A stretch of DNA of 64,000 nucleotides from an uncultured Bacteroidales bacterium (GTDB taxonomy: Bacteria > Bacteroidota > Bacteroidia > Bacteroidales > Muribaculaceae): assembly GCA_949289215.1 (NCBI GenBank), contig CASENC010000048.1:20874-84873 (forward strand), in the 5' to 3' direction. A model generated the notes under the pieces. It worked only from the letters and a program-made list of their open reading frames with translations. It was not told the origin of the DNA and searched no databases. Numbering within the stretch: position 1 is the stretch's first letter; each line of letters begins with the position of its first letter. Positions 24,246-34,689 of this stretch are shown here, piece by piece. A program made the position numbers and the translations under genes.

Positions 24246-26312
24246 ATGAACAACCAACCAAGTAACGAGGCTCCTAAAATGAAACTGCCAAAGTTTAACA
24301 TATTTTGGCTGTATGCCATTATATTGGCGGTTTTGATAGGGCTTTACATGATAAATAATGACAGTTATACGAAACCGGTCGATTGGACTCAATTCGAGAA
24401 ATATGTACAGCATGGCGGTGTGACCGATATCATTGTGGTAGCCAACAAAAATGTCGCCGAAGGTGTCCTCACCGACTCCCTCGCTCGGAAAATTTTTCCT
24501 GAATATCAAAAATCTACAACCGCACAGGCTCGTATTGTTACCGACATACCATCGACCGACAAAATGCAAGAAAAAATCGACCAATGGGAGGCCGACGGTG
24601 TGTTTAGCGGAAATGTGAAATATGAAAAAGGAAGCGATTTCGGCGGATTCCTGTGGAGCTTGTGGCCTATATTGCTGCTTGTGGTGCTGTGGTACTTTTT
24701 CATGCGGCGTATGTCGGGTGGCGTCGGAGGTTCGGGCGGCGGTGTTTTCAATGTGGGGAAATCGCGAGCTAAATTGTTTGACAAGGATAACAGTACTAAT
24801 GTTACATTTAACGATGTGGCAGGCTTGCAAGAAGCGAAAACCGAGGTTGCTGAGATTGTGGATTTCTTGAAAACGCCTCAAAAATATACCGAGCTTGGTG
24901 GAAAAATCCCAAAGGGAGCTTTGCTCGTAGGCCCTCCGGGAACCGGAAAGACGCTACTTGCAAAAGCGGTGGCAGGTGAAGCCAATGTGCCGTTCTTCTC
25001 GATGTCGGGTTCCGATTTTGTGGAAATGTTTGTCGGTGTGGGCGCATCACGTGTGCGAGACCTTTTTAGGCAAGCCAAGGAGAAAGCTCCTTGCATTGTG
25101 TTTATCGACGAAATCGATGCCGTAGGTCGTGCACGTGGTAAAAATCCAAATATGGGAGCCAACGATGAGCGAGAAAACACGCTTAACCAGTTATTAACCG
25201 AAATGGACGGTTTTGGGACCAACAGCGGTGTAATCATACTTGCGGCCACCAACCGTGCTGACATTCTTGACAAGGCATTGCTGCGTGCCGGGCGTTTCGA
25301 CCGCCAAATATATGTCGATCTGCCTGACCTTAACGGTCGGAAGGAGATTTTCAAGGTGCACCTGAAAAATATAAAGAAAGATGACAGTGTCGATCTTGAT
25401 TTGCTCGCACGGCAAACACCGGGATTCTCGGGTGCCGATATTGCCAATGTGTGCAACGAGGCTGCGTTGATAGCCGCCCGTCGTAAGAATAGTTGTGTGC
25501 AGAAGCAAGATTTTATGGATGCCGTTGACCGCATAGTGGGAGGACTTGAAAAGAAATCGGTCATCACCACCGAGGAAGAACGCCGGTCCATTGCCATACA
25601 TGAAGCAGGGCATGCCACCATAAGCTGGCATTTGCAATATGCCAACCCGCTTGTCAAGGTGACAATCGTGCCACGTGGCAAAGCCCTTGGTGCGGCTTGG
25701 TATTTGCCTGAAGAACGCCAAATCAGCACTTATGAAGCTATGCTTGATGAAATGTGCTCTACACTTGGCGGACGAGCTGCCGAAGAATTATTCCTTGGTC
25801 ACATATCTTCGGGCGCAGCCAACGACCTTGAGCGTGTAACCAAACAGGCTTATGCGATGGTTGCATACTTTGGCATGAGCAAGAAGCTGCCCAACTTGTG
25901 TTACTATGATTCGACAGGACAATCATATGGTTTTACAAAACCTTACAGCGAGGAACGTGCAAAGATTATCGATGAAGAAGTGTCGCGTATTATTTCGGAA
26001 CAATATGAGCGCGCCAAGGAAATATTGCACAAATATGCCGACGGGCACGGCAAGCTCACCGAGATGTTGCTGTCGCGTGAGGTCATTTATACCGATGACG
26101 TTGAAAATATCTTCGGGAAACGCCCATGGGTGTCTCGTACCGATGAGATATTGAAGATTAATGAAGAAATAGAAGAAAAACGCAGGAAAGAAGAGGAAGC
26201 CGGGAAGAATGTCGAGCCTCAAAATAACGAGGACAAGGACGTTAAGGGAACAGGTAAGCCAGAGACGACACCGCCCCCGTTTTCAAAGCAAGAGGACGAC
26301 AACATAAAATGA
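24246..26312 (+). CDS. ftsH: ATP-dependent zinc metalloprotease FtsH
   Basis: 688 residues. Membrane helices flank a periplasmic domain (about 17-36 and 137-153), followed by the AAA+ ATPase with Walker A GPPGTGKT (229-236), Walker B and SRH ([20 protein letters not shown]), and the peptidase with HEAGH at 452-456. The C-terminus is charged (Glu/Lys-rich) and ends in a low-complexity tail. It degrades membrane and regulatory proteins at the inner membrane. Second gene of the rsfS operon; a strong terminator follows. Confidence 0.97.
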   Translation: MNNQPSNEAPKMKLPKFNIFWLYAIILAVLIGLYMINNDSYTKPVDWTQFEKYVQHGGVTDIIVVANKNVAEGVLTDSLARKIFPEYQKSTTAQARIVTDIPSTDKMQEKIDQWEADGVFSGNVKYEKGSDFGGFLWSLWPILLLVVLWYFFMRRMSGGVGGSGGGVFNVGKSRAKLFDKDNSTNVTFNDVAGLQEAKTEVAEIVDFLKTPQKYTELGGKIPKGALLVGPPGTGKTLLAKAVAGEANVPFFSMSGSDFVEMFVGVGASRVRDLFRQAKEKAPCIVFIDEIDAVGRARGKNPNMGANDERENTLNQLLTEMDGFGTNSGVIILAATNRADILDKALLRAGRFDRQIYVDLPDLNGRKEIFKVHLKNIKKDDSVDLDLLARQTPGFSGADIANVCNEAALIAARRKNSCVQKQDFMDAVDRIVGGLEKKSVITTEEERRSIAIHEAGHATISWHLQYANPLVKVTIVPRGKALGAAWYLPEERQISTYEAMLDEMCSTLGGRAAEELFLGHISSGAANDLERVTKQAYAMVAYFGMSKKLPNLCYYDSTGQSYGFTKPYSEERAKIIDEEVSRIISEQYERAKEILHKYADGHGKLTEMLLSREVIYTDDVENIFGKRPWVSRTDEILKINEEIEEKRRKEEEAGKNVEPQNNEDKDVKGTGKPETTPPPFSKQEDDNIK

Positions 26313-26341
26313 AGTTGTGTGAAAAATTGAAACGCAATGGT

Positions 26342-26374
26342 AAAAAACGGACGGTAATAACCGTCCGTTTTTTT
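26342..26374. terminator. Terminator after ftsH, shared with trpB2
   Basis: ACGGACGGT (26347-26355), loop AATA, ACCGTCCGT (26360-26368), then seven T in total. The A run on the left makes it usable for the convergent trpB2 gene as well. Confidence 0.93.
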
Positions 26375-26407
26375 ACTGTATGTTACACATGTCGCAGATG
26401 ATATAAG

Positions 26408-27766
26408 TTACAGGGATTGGAGCGGGGCGGTGTTACGTGCTATTTCGGAGTCGGGAACTTGATAGTTGTTTAGGTCTCCTGCGAAATAGCTGTCATAGGC
26501 ACTCATGTCTATGAGTCCGTGGCCTGACAAGTTGAACAAGATTACTTGCCGACGGCCTTCTTCACGGGCTTGCAGTGCACAACGTATTGCCGAGGCTATG
26601 GCGTGTGAAGATTCGGGTGCGGGAATGATACCTTCGGCACGGGCGAAGAGAGTTGCGGCATTGAATGTTTCAAGTTGTGGTATGTCCATAGCTTCGATAA
26701 GCCCGTCGTGTTTCAGGCAGCTTATTATCGACCCTGCACCGTGGTAACGAAGCCCGCCTGCATGAATGTTGGCCGGAGCGAAATTGTGGCCAAGCGAATA
26801 CATGGGTATGAGCGGCGTATAACCGGCTTCGTCGCCATAGTCGTAGCATAGTTTGCCACGGGTTAGCTTGGGGCACGATTCCGGTTCGGCGGCAATGAAG
26901 CGGGTTTCGGCATTACCTGCAAGATTATGCCGCAGGAACGGGAATGATATTCCCGAGAAATTGCTGCCGCCACCGAAACAACCAATCACCACATCGGGAT
27001 ATTCGCCTGCCATTTGCATTTGCTTTTCGGCTTCAAGCCCTATTACCGTTTGGTGCAGGGCAACGTGGTTTAGAACAGAGCCAAGCACGTATTTGCAATT
27101 AGGCGTGGTCATGGCAAGTTCCACAGCTTCGGAGATTGCCGTCCCAAGAGAACCTTGGTAGGTGGGGTTCTTGGTGATGATGTCTTTCCCGGCGCGGGTT
27201 GACATACTCGGCGAGGCAATCACTTCGGCACCGTAGGTTTCCATTATTGAACGGCGGTATGGCTTTTGGTTGTAGGATACCTTAACCATATATACTGCCA
27301 GTTCGAGCCCGAAGTGCTTTGCTGCCATCGACAGTGCTGCGCCCCATTGTCCTGCACCGGTTTCGGTGGTGATGTTGGTCACGCCCTCTTGTTTGCAATA
27401 ATAGGCTTGTGCTATGGCCGAGTTGAGTTTGTGTGAACCTACTGGGCTGACACTTTCGTTTTTGAAATATATATGAGCCGGTGTGTCGAGTGCGCGTTCA
27501 AGTCCGGTGGCGCGTACAAGTGGAGTAGGTCTCCATATCTTGTACATTTCACGCACTTCTTCGGGGATTTCTATCCATGCGTCGGTATCGTTCATTTCTT
27601 GATGCGACGCTGCACGCGAGAACAGTGGATACAAGTCTTCTTCTTTCATTGGCTGCCCGGTTTTGGGATTTTTCATCGGCAGAGGTTTATTTTTCATTTC
27701 AGCAAGAATGTTGTACCATGCAGTAGGTATCTCTTGTTCCGGGAGGATAAATTTCTTTGTTTTCAT
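26408..27766 (-). CDS. trpB: TrpB2-type tryptophan synthase beta-like enzyme
   Basis: 452 residues from MKTKKF; the frame is open to 27859, but the extra N-terminus is not family-like. The TrpB2 (TrpB-related) form is recognised by WRPTPLVRATGLERAL and by PLP lysine Lys113 in VGSHKLNSA, with TETGAGQWG, FGGGSNFSG and GHG(L)IDM. TrpB enzymes make tryptophan from indole and serine. No trpA or other trp gene is near, as is usual for TrpB2, which is thought to salvage indole or to act on other substrates. It is transcribed toward ftsH. Confidence 0.9.
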   Translation of the reverse strand: MKTKKFILPEQEIPTAWYNILAEMKNKPLPMKNPKTGQPMKEEDLYPLFSRAASHQEMNDTDAWIEIPEEVREMYKIWRPTPLVRATGLERALDTPAHIYFKNESVSPVGSHKLNSAIAQAYYCKQEGVTNITTETGAGQWGAALSMAAKHFGLELAVYMVKVSYNQKPYRRSIMETYGAEVIASPSMSTRAGKDIITKNPTYQGSLGTAISEAVELAMTTPNCKYVLGSVLNHVALHQTVIGLEAEKQMQMAGEYPDVVIGCFGGGSNFSGISFPFLRHNLAGNAETRFIAAEPESCPKLTRGKLCYDYGDEAGYTPLIPMYSLGHNFAPANIHAGGLRYHGAGSIISCLKHDGLIEAMDIPQLETFNAATLFARAEGIIPAPESSHAIASAIRCALQAREEGRRQVILFNLSGHGLIDMSAYDSYFAGDLNNYQVPDSEIARNTAPLQSL

Positions 27767-27902
27767 AATTATACGTTTAAATTGAATGTTAATGCAAAAT
27801 AAGTGTATGGAAATTAAAAAAACAAGAGAAGTATAGAATATTTTGTGTATATTATGCAAAAATATCGTTTTTATCGATCTACTACCGTTATAAATATTTC
27901 AT

Positions 27903-28007
27903 TTGATATTTTTATCAAGGTTAGTCATGTTAAATAATAGTTAAAAGACTAGTAGCAGTTTTGAAATTTGAAGAATAATACAGTTATTTATATTAACAAT
28001 TTTGTTA
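27903..28007. promoter_or_regulatory. Candidate operators ahead of the TetR gene
   Basis: Two palindromes lie in the intergenic region: TTGATA-TTTT-TATCAA (27903-27918) and TAACAA-TT-TTGTTA (27994-28007). Both are exact inverted repeats of a kind bound by small dimeric regulators; the second is 31 bp before the tetR start and the best operator candidate. Confidence 0.4.
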
Positions 28008-28038
28008 GTCAAATTTGTTTAATAAAAAAGTTTGCGAT

Positions 28039-28671
28039 ATGAATAAAAAACATGATCATTCCTATGACACGGAAACAAGAATACTTCAAGCAGCCGAGAA
28101 GGAATTCTTTGAAAAAGGATATGCCGGTGCAAGAACGGCATCTATTGCCGAGGCTGCCGGTGTAACTCATGCCATGCTTCATTATTATTTTCGTACGAAA
28201 GACAAACTTTTTGAACGGATTGTGTCGAAGAAGATAAGTATGTTGGGCGACATTATCTTGTGCGCTATTGGTGAAAACAGTTTGCCACTGGAAGACAGAA
28301 TCAGGCAAGGGATAGAGCAGCATTTTGATTTCATTTCCCTTAATCGTGATTTGCCCAGGTTTGTAGTCAACGAAGTCCTCTCTCACCCTGAGCGGGTAGA
28401 TATGCTTAAAACAGGAGTACAGAATATCGTAAACAACTTGTTGAATAATCTGCAACAAGAGATTGACGAATATGCGGCCAAAGGATTATGCAAGCAGACT
28501 GATGCCCGGATGTTGCTCATCGACATTGTGTCGCTCAACATATTTCCTTTTATAGCGGCTCCCATTGTAAAAGGGGCTATAGGCCATTTATATGCCAGCT
28601 ATGATGACTTTTTGGTCGCTCGCAAACAAGAGAATGTAGAAACTATTTTGAGAAAACTTAAAATTCATTGA
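28039..28671 (+). CDS. TetR/AcrR family regulator of the efflux operon
   Basis: 210 residues from the ATG at 28039; an upstream TTG at 28015 is less likely. The N-terminal TetR helix-turn-helix is clear: ILQAAEKEFFEKGYAGARTASIAEAAGVTHAML, then HYYFRTKDKLFE. The C-terminal ligand domain follows. It stands at the head of a seven-gene operon for an ABC efflux system and should repress it until a ligand binds. Its stop overlaps the start region of the TolC-like gene (28668-28674). Confidence 0.9.
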   Translation: MNKKHDHSYDTETRILQAAEKEFFEKGYAGARTASIAEAAGVTHAMLHYYFRTKDKLFERIVSKKISMLGDIILCAIGENSLPLEDRIRQGIEQHFDFISLNRDLPRFVVNEVLSHPERVDMLKTGVQNIVNNLLNNLQQEIDEYAAKGLCKQTDARMLLIDIVSLNIFPFIAAPIVKGAIGHLYASYDDFLVARKQENVETILRKLKIH

Positions 28672-28673
28672 TT

Positions 28674-29957
28674 ATGTTGAAACTGTATCTGTTCTTAGCA
28701 TTGTCACTGTTTACAAGTGTTCATTTGTTTGCTCAAGTAACATTGGAGGAGTGTATTGCATTTGCGCAAGATAATTATCCGCTTATCCGAAAGTATGATT
28801 TGTTAAATCAAATAAAAGAGGTTAATCTATCGGATATTAATAAAAGTTGGTTACCGCAAATTACTGTATATGGCCAAGGTACCGTGCAGAACGCGACACC
28901 TTCATTTCCGGAGTCACTGGCCGAGATAATCAGTCATACCGGTACTTCAGTTTCAGGATTGAATGAATGGCAATATAAAATAGGTGCCGACATTAACCAA
29001 AACATTTGGGATGGGGGCGCGTCGAAAATACAACGTAAGATAGAACGTACCGAGGATGCAGAACGGCAGGCTGCCATGGAAGTCCGGCTTTATGCAATCA
29101 GGGAACGGGTCGAAGATTTGTTTTTTGGAATATTGCTTATCGAGGAACAAGTTAAGCAAACCAAAAATATGCAGACATTATTACAAAGTAATCTTGCCAA
29201 GTTGCAAGTGATGTATGAAAACGGCACAGCTATGCAAAGCGATGTAGATATGGTGGAGGCGCAATACCTCACTACTGTCCAACAGCTCACTCAGGCAGAA
29301 AGCACGGCGAAGAGCTACCGGGAAGTCCTGGAGATATTTACCGGGAAAAAGCTCGTTGGGCAGGAATTGGTAAAACCAGACGCGTCAGTTCCACAAGATT
29401 TAGTACCCGACCGTCCCGAATTAAAGCATTTTGGAGCGCAACTGCAAGCCAATGAGGCGAAAATTGCAAGTATTACGGCAAGCACAATGCCTAAAATAGG
29501 ATTGTTTGCCCAAGCTTATTATGGCTATCCGGGATTTGATTATTTTGAAAGCATGATGAATCGTGATCTGTCATTCAATATACTTGCAGGGGTGAGAGTG
29601 TCCTGGAACATAGGTGCGTTTTACACGAAGAAAAATAATCGGCGGAAATTGCGCCTGTCATCAGACGATATTGCAGTGGAACGAGATGTGTTTCTGTTCA
29701 ATACAAATATGCAGGTACGGTCGCAACTTGACCATATTGAAGAACTGAAGGGTGTAATGGAAAAGAATGACCGGATAGTGGAATTGCGGACTAATGTCAG
29801 AAAAGCTGCCGAATCCCAATTAGACAACGGTGTGATTGACGCAACCGCCTTGCTGACCAAGTTGACGGACGAGAAACAAGCCCGCCTCACAGCTTCGTAT
29901 CATGAAATACAACTTCTTCAAAGTATTTATAAACTTAAATATACATTGAACAAATGA
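28674..29957 (+). CDS. TolC family outer membrane efflux protein
   Basis: 427 residues from the ATG at 28674. Signal peptide ending HLFAQ, then VTLEECIAFAQDNYP (the conserved start of OMF proteins) and long alpha-helical coiled-coil barrel repeats, with a second half that begins around 240 (RPELKHFGAQLQANE). It forms the outer membrane exit duct for the pump encoded downstream. The stop overlaps the HlyD start by 4 bp (29954-29957). Confidence 0.9.
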   Translation: MLKLYLFLALSLFTSVHLFAQVTLEECIAFAQDNYPLIRKYDLLNQIKEVNLSDINKSWLPQITVYGQGTVQNATPSFPESLAEIISHTGTSVSGLNEWQYKIGADINQNIWDGGASKIQRKIERTEDAERQAAMEVRLYAIRERVEDLFFGILLIEEQVKQTKNMQTLLQSNLAKLQVMYENGTAMQSDVDMVEAQYLTTVQQLTQAESTAKSYREVLEIFTGKKLVGQELVKPDASVPQDLVPDRPELKHFGAQLQANEAKIASITASTMPKIGLFAQAYYGYPGFDYFESMMNRDLSFNILAGVRVSWNIGAFYTKKNNRRKLRLSSDDIAVERDVFLFNTNMQVRSQLDHIEELKGVMEKNDRIVELRTNVRKAAESQLDNGVIDATALLTKLTDEKQARLTASYHEIQLLQSIYKLKYTLNK

Positions 29958-30841
29958 AAAAAATAGCATTATTCTTCGCATTCGTTTTGATAATGGTTTC
30001 TTGTCGAAACTCAATAGAATATGATGCTACAGGCATCTTCGAGGCGAATACTGTAACAGTGTCCTCAGAAACCAGTGGGAAACTTGTTTTGTTTGATATT
30101 AACGAGGGCGACAGCATTATAGCCGGGCAACAGGTAGGACTGGTGGATACTATTTTGCTTGCGTTACAGCAGAAACAATTGCACAGCCAGCAGTTGTCCA
30201 CAGAGAAGTCATCGCCCGATATCGCTGCACAGGCTGCGGCGTTGAGGTCACAGATAGCCCACCAGCAGAACGAGTGCGACCGCATTGCCCGTCTGTTGGC
30301 TAACGGCGCGGCCACACAGAAACAGAGTGATGATGCTAATGCACAGTTGAGAACATTACGGGGAGAACTGGAAGGTTTGCTTTCCACTTTAGACAATAAC
30401 CGCAGTTCCATTACCGAAAGTGTTTCAGCCTTGCAATATCAAAAGGAACAGATTGAAGAACAGATACGCAAGTGTTATATTTCTGCACCGATTACCGGAA
30501 CTGTTTTACAGAAATATGCCGAGCAAGGTGAATATGCTACTCCCGGACGTCCACTTTTTAAAATGGCAAATTTAAATGACATATATTTGAGAAGCTATTT
30601 CACTGCATCACAGTTGGCCCATATCCGAATCGGGCAAGAAGTGACCGTAATTGCTGATTTTGGCGGAGATGAACGATATGAATATCCGGGCAGGATTGTT
30701 TGGATTGCACAGGAAAGTGAGTTCACGCCGAAGTCTATCCAAACACAAGACTCAAGAGCAAACCTTGTGTATGCCGTGAAAATAGCGGTAAAAAATGATG
30801 GTAGGCTGAAACTCGGGCAATATGGAGAGGTTCGCCTATGA
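29954..30841 (+). CDS. HlyD-type membrane fusion lipoprotein
   Basis: 295 residues. Signal peptide with lipobox MVSC (Cys17), then a biotinyl-lipoyl-like region ATGIFEANTVTVSSETSG, a coiled-coil hairpin of about 120 residues and the second lipoyl half SAPITGTVLQKYAEQGEYATPGRPLFKM, ending in a beta-barrel domain. It bridges the inner-membrane pump and the TolC-like duct. It overlaps by 4 bp with both neighbours (ATGA), showing tight translational coupling. Resembles YbhG. Confidence 0.9.
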   Translation: MKKIALFFAFVLIMVSCRNSIEYDATGIFEANTVTVSSETSGKLVLFDINEGDSIIAGQQVGLVDTILLALQQKQLHSQQLSTEKSSPDIAAQAAALRSQIAHQQNECDRIARLLANGAATQKQSDDANAQLRTLRGELEGLLSTLDNNRSSITESVSALQYQKEQIEEQIRKCYISAPITGTVLQKYAEQGEYATPGRPLFKMANLNDIYLRSYFTASQLAHIRIGQEVTVIADFGGDERYEYPGRIVWIAQESEFTPKSIQTQDSRANLVYAVKIAVKNDGRLKLGQYGEVRL

Positions 30842-31752
30842 AAAATGCGGTTGAAATTCAAGGGCTGACGAAATTGTACGGAAAGCTTTTGGCCCTTGAT
30901 CACGTGAGCTTTTCCGTTTCTGAAGGCTCTTTATTTGGTCTTATAGGTCCGGATGGTGCAGGGAAGACCACGTTATACCAGATACTGACCACTTTGCTCA
31001 ATCCTGATGATGGAACTGCCACTGTAGCCGGCTTGGATGTGGTAAAGGATTACCGAAAACTACGCACCGAGATAGGTTATATGCCGGAGAAGTTTTCCCT
31101 TTATCCCGATCTTACCGTGGATGAGAACTTGCATTTCTTTGCTTCGCTGTTTGGGGTAGATGTAAAGGAAAATTTTGACTTGATAGCCCCGATATTCGGA
31201 CAACTGAATAAGTTCCCTAATCGCAGAGCAGGGGCTTTGTCAGGGGGCATGAAGCAGAAACTTGCGTTGAGTTGCGCGTTGATACATCGTCCTAAAGTGT
31301 TGCTGCTGGATGAACCCACTACCGGAGTGGACGCTGTGTCGAGGAGTGAATTTTGGGATATGTTGGCCGCGTTGAAAGCAAATGGCATTACAATTTTAGT
31401 TTCTACATCATATATGGACGAAGCCGAGCGTTGTGAACGTATCGCTTTAATAAATAGAGGAAGGATTTTAGATGTGAATTCACCCGGCATATTGATTGCA
31501 GGCATGGACAAGAACTTATATAATGCTACGGCTAAAGATATGTATCCGCTTTTGGAAACTTTGCGTACTTTTCCTGACGTAAAAGATTGCTATACCTTTG
31601 GAGCTACATTGCACGTGGTGACAAATGACGGTTTCAATTCGGACGATGCTATTGGCAGGCTTCGACATGAAGGTCTGGCAGATGCCCGGATATGGCCGGC
31701 AAAAGGAACTATCGAAGATTTATTCATTAAATTGGCTGATAAGGATGGATAA
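30838..31752 (+). CDS. ABC transporter ATP-binding protein (first ATPase)
   Basis: 304 residues. Walker A GPDGAGKTT, signature LSGGMKQKL, Walker B VLLLDEPTTGVD, and the H-like STSYMDEAERCE region. The C-terminal 90 residues are the usual extension of the CcmA/YbhF ATPases. It powers the pair of ABC-2 permeases downstream, as in the YbhF-type systems where two ATPase units are fused; here they are separate proteins. Second ATPase starts inside its last codons. Confidence 0.92.
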   Translation: MKNAVEIQGLTKLYGKLLALDHVSFSVSEGSLFGLIGPDGAGKTTLYQILTTLLNPDDGTATVAGLDVVKDYRKLRTEIGYMPEKFSLYPDLTVDENLHFFASLFGVDVKENFDLIAPIFGQLNKFPNRRAGALSGGMKQKLALSCALIHRPKVLLLDEPTTGVDAVSRSEFWDMLAALKANGITILVSTSYMDEAERCERIALINRGRILDVNSPGILIAGMDKNLYNATAKDMYPLLETLRTFPDVKDCYTFGATLHVVTNDGFNSDDAIGRLRHEGLADARIWPAKGTIEDLFIKLADKDG

Positions 31753-32488
31753 GGAAATTGTAATATCGGTAAAAGACCTTACCAAGAAGTTTGGTAATTT
31801 TATAGCGGTAGATCACATTACCATACAAGTCAGTCGTGGTGAAATATTCGGATTCTTGGGTGCGAATGGAGCCGGTAAGACCACAGCCATGCGCATATTG
31901 TGCGGGCTTAGTTTCCCGACATCCGGCACCGGGACAGTGGCCGGTTATGATATCATTCGACAGGCAGAGGAAATCAAACGGCACATAGGTTACATGAGTC
32001 AAAAGTTCTCGCTATATGAGGAATTGACTGTATGGGAAAATTTGAATCTTTTTGCTACTATTTATGGTATGTCTGCGAAGGACATCAAGAAGAAGGCAGG
32101 CGCCGTGTTCGAAGCATTAGGCATGGAAAATATGCGAAATGTATTGGTAAAAGAAATTCCTCTTGGGTGGAAACAGAAACTCGCGTTTACGGTTGCCACT
32201 TTACATTCACCGGATATTGTTTTTTTGGATGAGCCTACCGGAGGTGTCGATCCATTCACGCGACGCAAGTTCTGGGAAATGATTTATAGGGCTTCATCAG
32301 AAGGCATGACGGTTTTTGTGACGACGCATTATTTAGATGAAGCAGAGTATTGCAATCGTGTCTCCATCATGGTGGACGGACATATCAAGGCTTTGGATAG
32401 CCCGACAGGATTGAAACAGAGGTATCATGCCGAAACAATGGACGAGGTGTTCCGCATTGTGGCGAGAGGTGCGAAAAGGTGGGATTAA
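31745..32488 (+). CDS. ABC transporter ATP-binding protein (second ATPase)
   Basis: 247 residues from MDKEIVIS at 31745; the open frame extends to 31625, but that part lies inside the preceding gene and shows no domain. Walker A GANGAGKTT, Walker B VFLDEPTGGVD and a switch THYLDEAEYC are good, but the signature is IPLGWKQKL instead of LSGGxxQ. A similar change is known from the second half of YbhF-type ATPases, so this half may bind ATP without full catalysis. Confidence 0.9.
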   Translation: MDKEIVISVKDLTKKFGNFIAVDHITIQVSRGEIFGFLGANGAGKTTAMRILCGLSFPTSGTGTVAGYDIIRQAEEIKRHIGYMSQKFSLYEELTVWENLNLFATIYGMSAKDIKKKAGAVFEALGMENMRNVLVKEIPLGWKQKLAFTVATLHSPDIVFLDEPTGGVDPFTRRKFWEMIYRASSEGMTVFVTTHYLDEAEYCNRVSIMVDGHIKALDSPTGLKQRYHAETMDEVFRIVARGAKRWD

Positions 32489-32514
32489 GTAATCTAAAGA
32501 AAAGTCAATGTATT

Positions 32515-33561
32515 ATGTCGGTATTTCAATCACTTATAAAGAAAGAGATATTACACCTCATGCGCGACTTTCGCACGGTTACAGTGGTGCTGGTCATCCC
32601 TGTAGTGTTGCTGTTGCTATTTGGATTCGCAATATCCACAGGGGTTAACAATGTACGGGTTGTTGCTGTAGTTGAGCAGCATACAGACGAGACTAAACAG
32701 ATTATAGAGCGTTTCCGTACCAATTCCTACTTTACATTTGTAGGTGTGGTTACTCGCAATGACATGGAAACCCTTTTAAGGAAAGGGCGGGTTGATGCCG
32801 CTGTTACGTTCCGTACGGAAAAAGGGAAACTGAAACATCAAATCATTGTGGATGCATCCAATACCAATATGGCACAGACCGCTACGGCCTATTTGGAAAG
32901 TGTAATTAGCTCCGGAAATAGTATTCCGGTTGTGATTAATACATTATATAATCCACAATTGCGAAGCGCATACAATTTCGTGCCGGGTATAATGGGTATG
33001 ATATTCATTATTATCTGTGCTATGATGACTTCTGTATCTATTGTCAGTGAAAAGGAGTCAGGCACGATGAATTTGTTGCTTGTTTCTCCTGTGCGTCCTT
33101 ACATTATCATCTTGGGCAAGTTAGTGCCTTATTTTATGTTATCGTGCATCATCCTGACTCTAATGCTGATGCTGAGTTATACCGTTTTAGGCATACCATT
33201 CTCTTTCAGTGTCATCAATGTAATATGGGTGACTATTCTATATGTAATTCTTGCATTAGCTTTAGGATTGCTAATTTCCACCATTGCATCCACGCAGGTT
33301 TCCGCTTTGCTTGTTTCCGGGGTGATGTTCATGATTCCTGTCGTCTTGTTATCCGGAATGATTTTCCCTGTGGAGAATATGCCGTTGGTTCTGCAATGGT
33401 TCACGTGCATTATTCCTGCGCGCTGGTATATTTCAGCCATGCGAATACTGATGATCCAGCAATTACCCGTCGGATATGTATTGACCGAGGTATCAGTCTT
33501 ATCAGGAATGACATTGGTCGTATTGATTTTGGCTATTAAGAAGTTTAATGCTAAAAAATAA
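32515..33561 (+). CDS. ABC-2 type permease (first)
   Basis: 348 residues from MSVFQSL; GTG at 32479 is the alternative start. One N-terminal helix (about 20-40), a long periplasmic domain (VVEQHTDETKQII...), then five membrane helices starting near 170 (FVPGIMGMIFIIICAMMTSV). EKESGTMNLLLVSPVRP is the ABC-2 motif (E-x-G-T). It resembles YbhS/YhhJ permeases. It pairs with the next gene to form the export channel. Confidence 0.9.
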   Translation: MSVFQSLIKKEILHLMRDFRTVTVVLVIPVVLLLLFGFAISTGVNNVRVVAVVEQHTDETKQIIERFRTNSYFTFVGVVTRNDMETLLRKGRVDAAVTFRTEKGKLKHQIIVDASNTNMAQTATAYLESVISSGNSIPVVINTLYNPQLRSAYNFVPGIMGMIFIIICAMMTSVSIVSEKESGTMNLLLVSPVRPYIIILGKLVPYFMLSCIILTLMLMLSYTVLGIPFSFSVINVIWVTILYVILALALGLLISTIASTQVSALLVSGVMFMIPVVLLSGMIFPVENMPLVLQWFTCIIPARWYISAMRILMIQQLPVGYVLTEVSVLSGMTLVVLILAIKKFNAKK

Positions 33562-33568
33562 ATGACAT

Positions 33569-34678
33569 ATGAATTTAAAGACGTTGAAGATATTATTGAA
33601 GAAAGAAATTTCGCTGATTAAACGTAATCCCATTATACCACGCCTGATAGTGGGCATGCCGATTCTTGTAATGTTGATAGTTCCTTTAGTGACAACCCTT
33701 GATGTGAAAAATGTGGGAGTTGTTGTAGTGGATAACGACCGGACAGAATTGTCGCGACGGATAGTGGCGGATATGGATGCATCGGAATATTTGTCGGTGT
33801 CCGGTTGCTATTTTAATTATGATGAAGCTTTCCGTCAGATAGAGAACAGCAGTGCGGATGCCATCGTTATTATCCCGAAAGATTATCTGCATGATTTGAT
33901 AAACGGGAAAAGACCTGAATTGGATTTGAAAGCAAATGGTGTAAACGCGACAAAAGGAATTTTAGGCGCTCAATATGCTACAATGTCGGTGGCAAATACT
34001 GTCACACGATGGCAGAAGGAACAGGGGATTGGTTTGCCGTTGTCGGAATCTGTTCCGGTGAATTTATATAACCCGACACTTGATTTCCACAACTACATGA
34101 TACCGGCGCTTATGGTAGTACTGCTTATCATTATTTGTGGTTTTCTACCAACTCTAAATCTGGTCAGTGAGAAGGAAACCGGAACTATCGAGGCGATGAA
34201 CGTAACCCCGGTTGGAAGATTGGAGTTTGTCTTGTCAAAACTGATACCCTATTGGGTAGTGGGAATACTGGTTGTAACGGTAGGAATACTTATTGGTTGG
34301 CTGGTGTATGGGCTTGTGCCTGAAGGGAATGTCATGTATATTTATTTGGCTGCCATATTGTTCAGCCTTGTAATGTCGGGCATAGGTGTGTTTATTGCCA
34401 ATAAATCGGCAACTATTTTGCAAAGCATCTTCATGATGTTTGCTTTTATTGTGGTATTTCAACTCATGAGCGGATTGTTTACACCCATAGCTTCGATGCC
34501 GCAATGGGCACAATACATAACTTATGCTATCCCTCCACGATATTTTATCGAGATTATGCGTTCGGTTTATTTGAAGGGAGCCGGTATGGGAGATCTTTGG
34601 ATGCAGTATGCATTATTGTTTGGTTTTGCCTTGTTGTTTTGCCTTGTTGCAGCCGTCACGTATAAAAAAAGGGCATAA
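33569..34678 (+). CDS. ABC-2 type permease (second)
   Basis: 369 residues, same layout as the first permease: N-terminal helix (about 24-42), periplasmic domain, then membrane helices from about 170. It has the EKETGTIEAMNVTPVGRLEF motif. It is YbhR-like and starts 7 bp after its partner. The operon ends here, 11 bp from the convergent BASS-type gene. Confidence 0.9.
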   Translation: MNLKTLKILLKKEISLIKRNPIIPRLIVGMPILVMLIVPLVTTLDVKNVGVVVVDNDRTELSRRIVADMDASEYLSVSGCYFNYDEAFRQIENSSADAIVIIPKDYLHDLINGKRPELDLKANGVNATKGILGAQYATMSVANTVTRWQKEQGIGLPLSESVPVNLYNPTLDFHNYMIPALMVVLLIIICGFLPTLNLVSEKETGTIEAMNVTPVGRLEFVLSKLIPYWVVGILVVTVGILIGWLVYGLVPEGNVMYIYLAAILFSLVMSGIGVFIANKSATILQSIFMMFAFIVVFQLMSGLFTPIASMPQWAQYITYAIPPRYFIEIMRSVYLKGAGMGDLWMQYALLFGFALLFCLVAAVTYKKRA

Positions 34679-34689
34679 AAGCAGAATTC

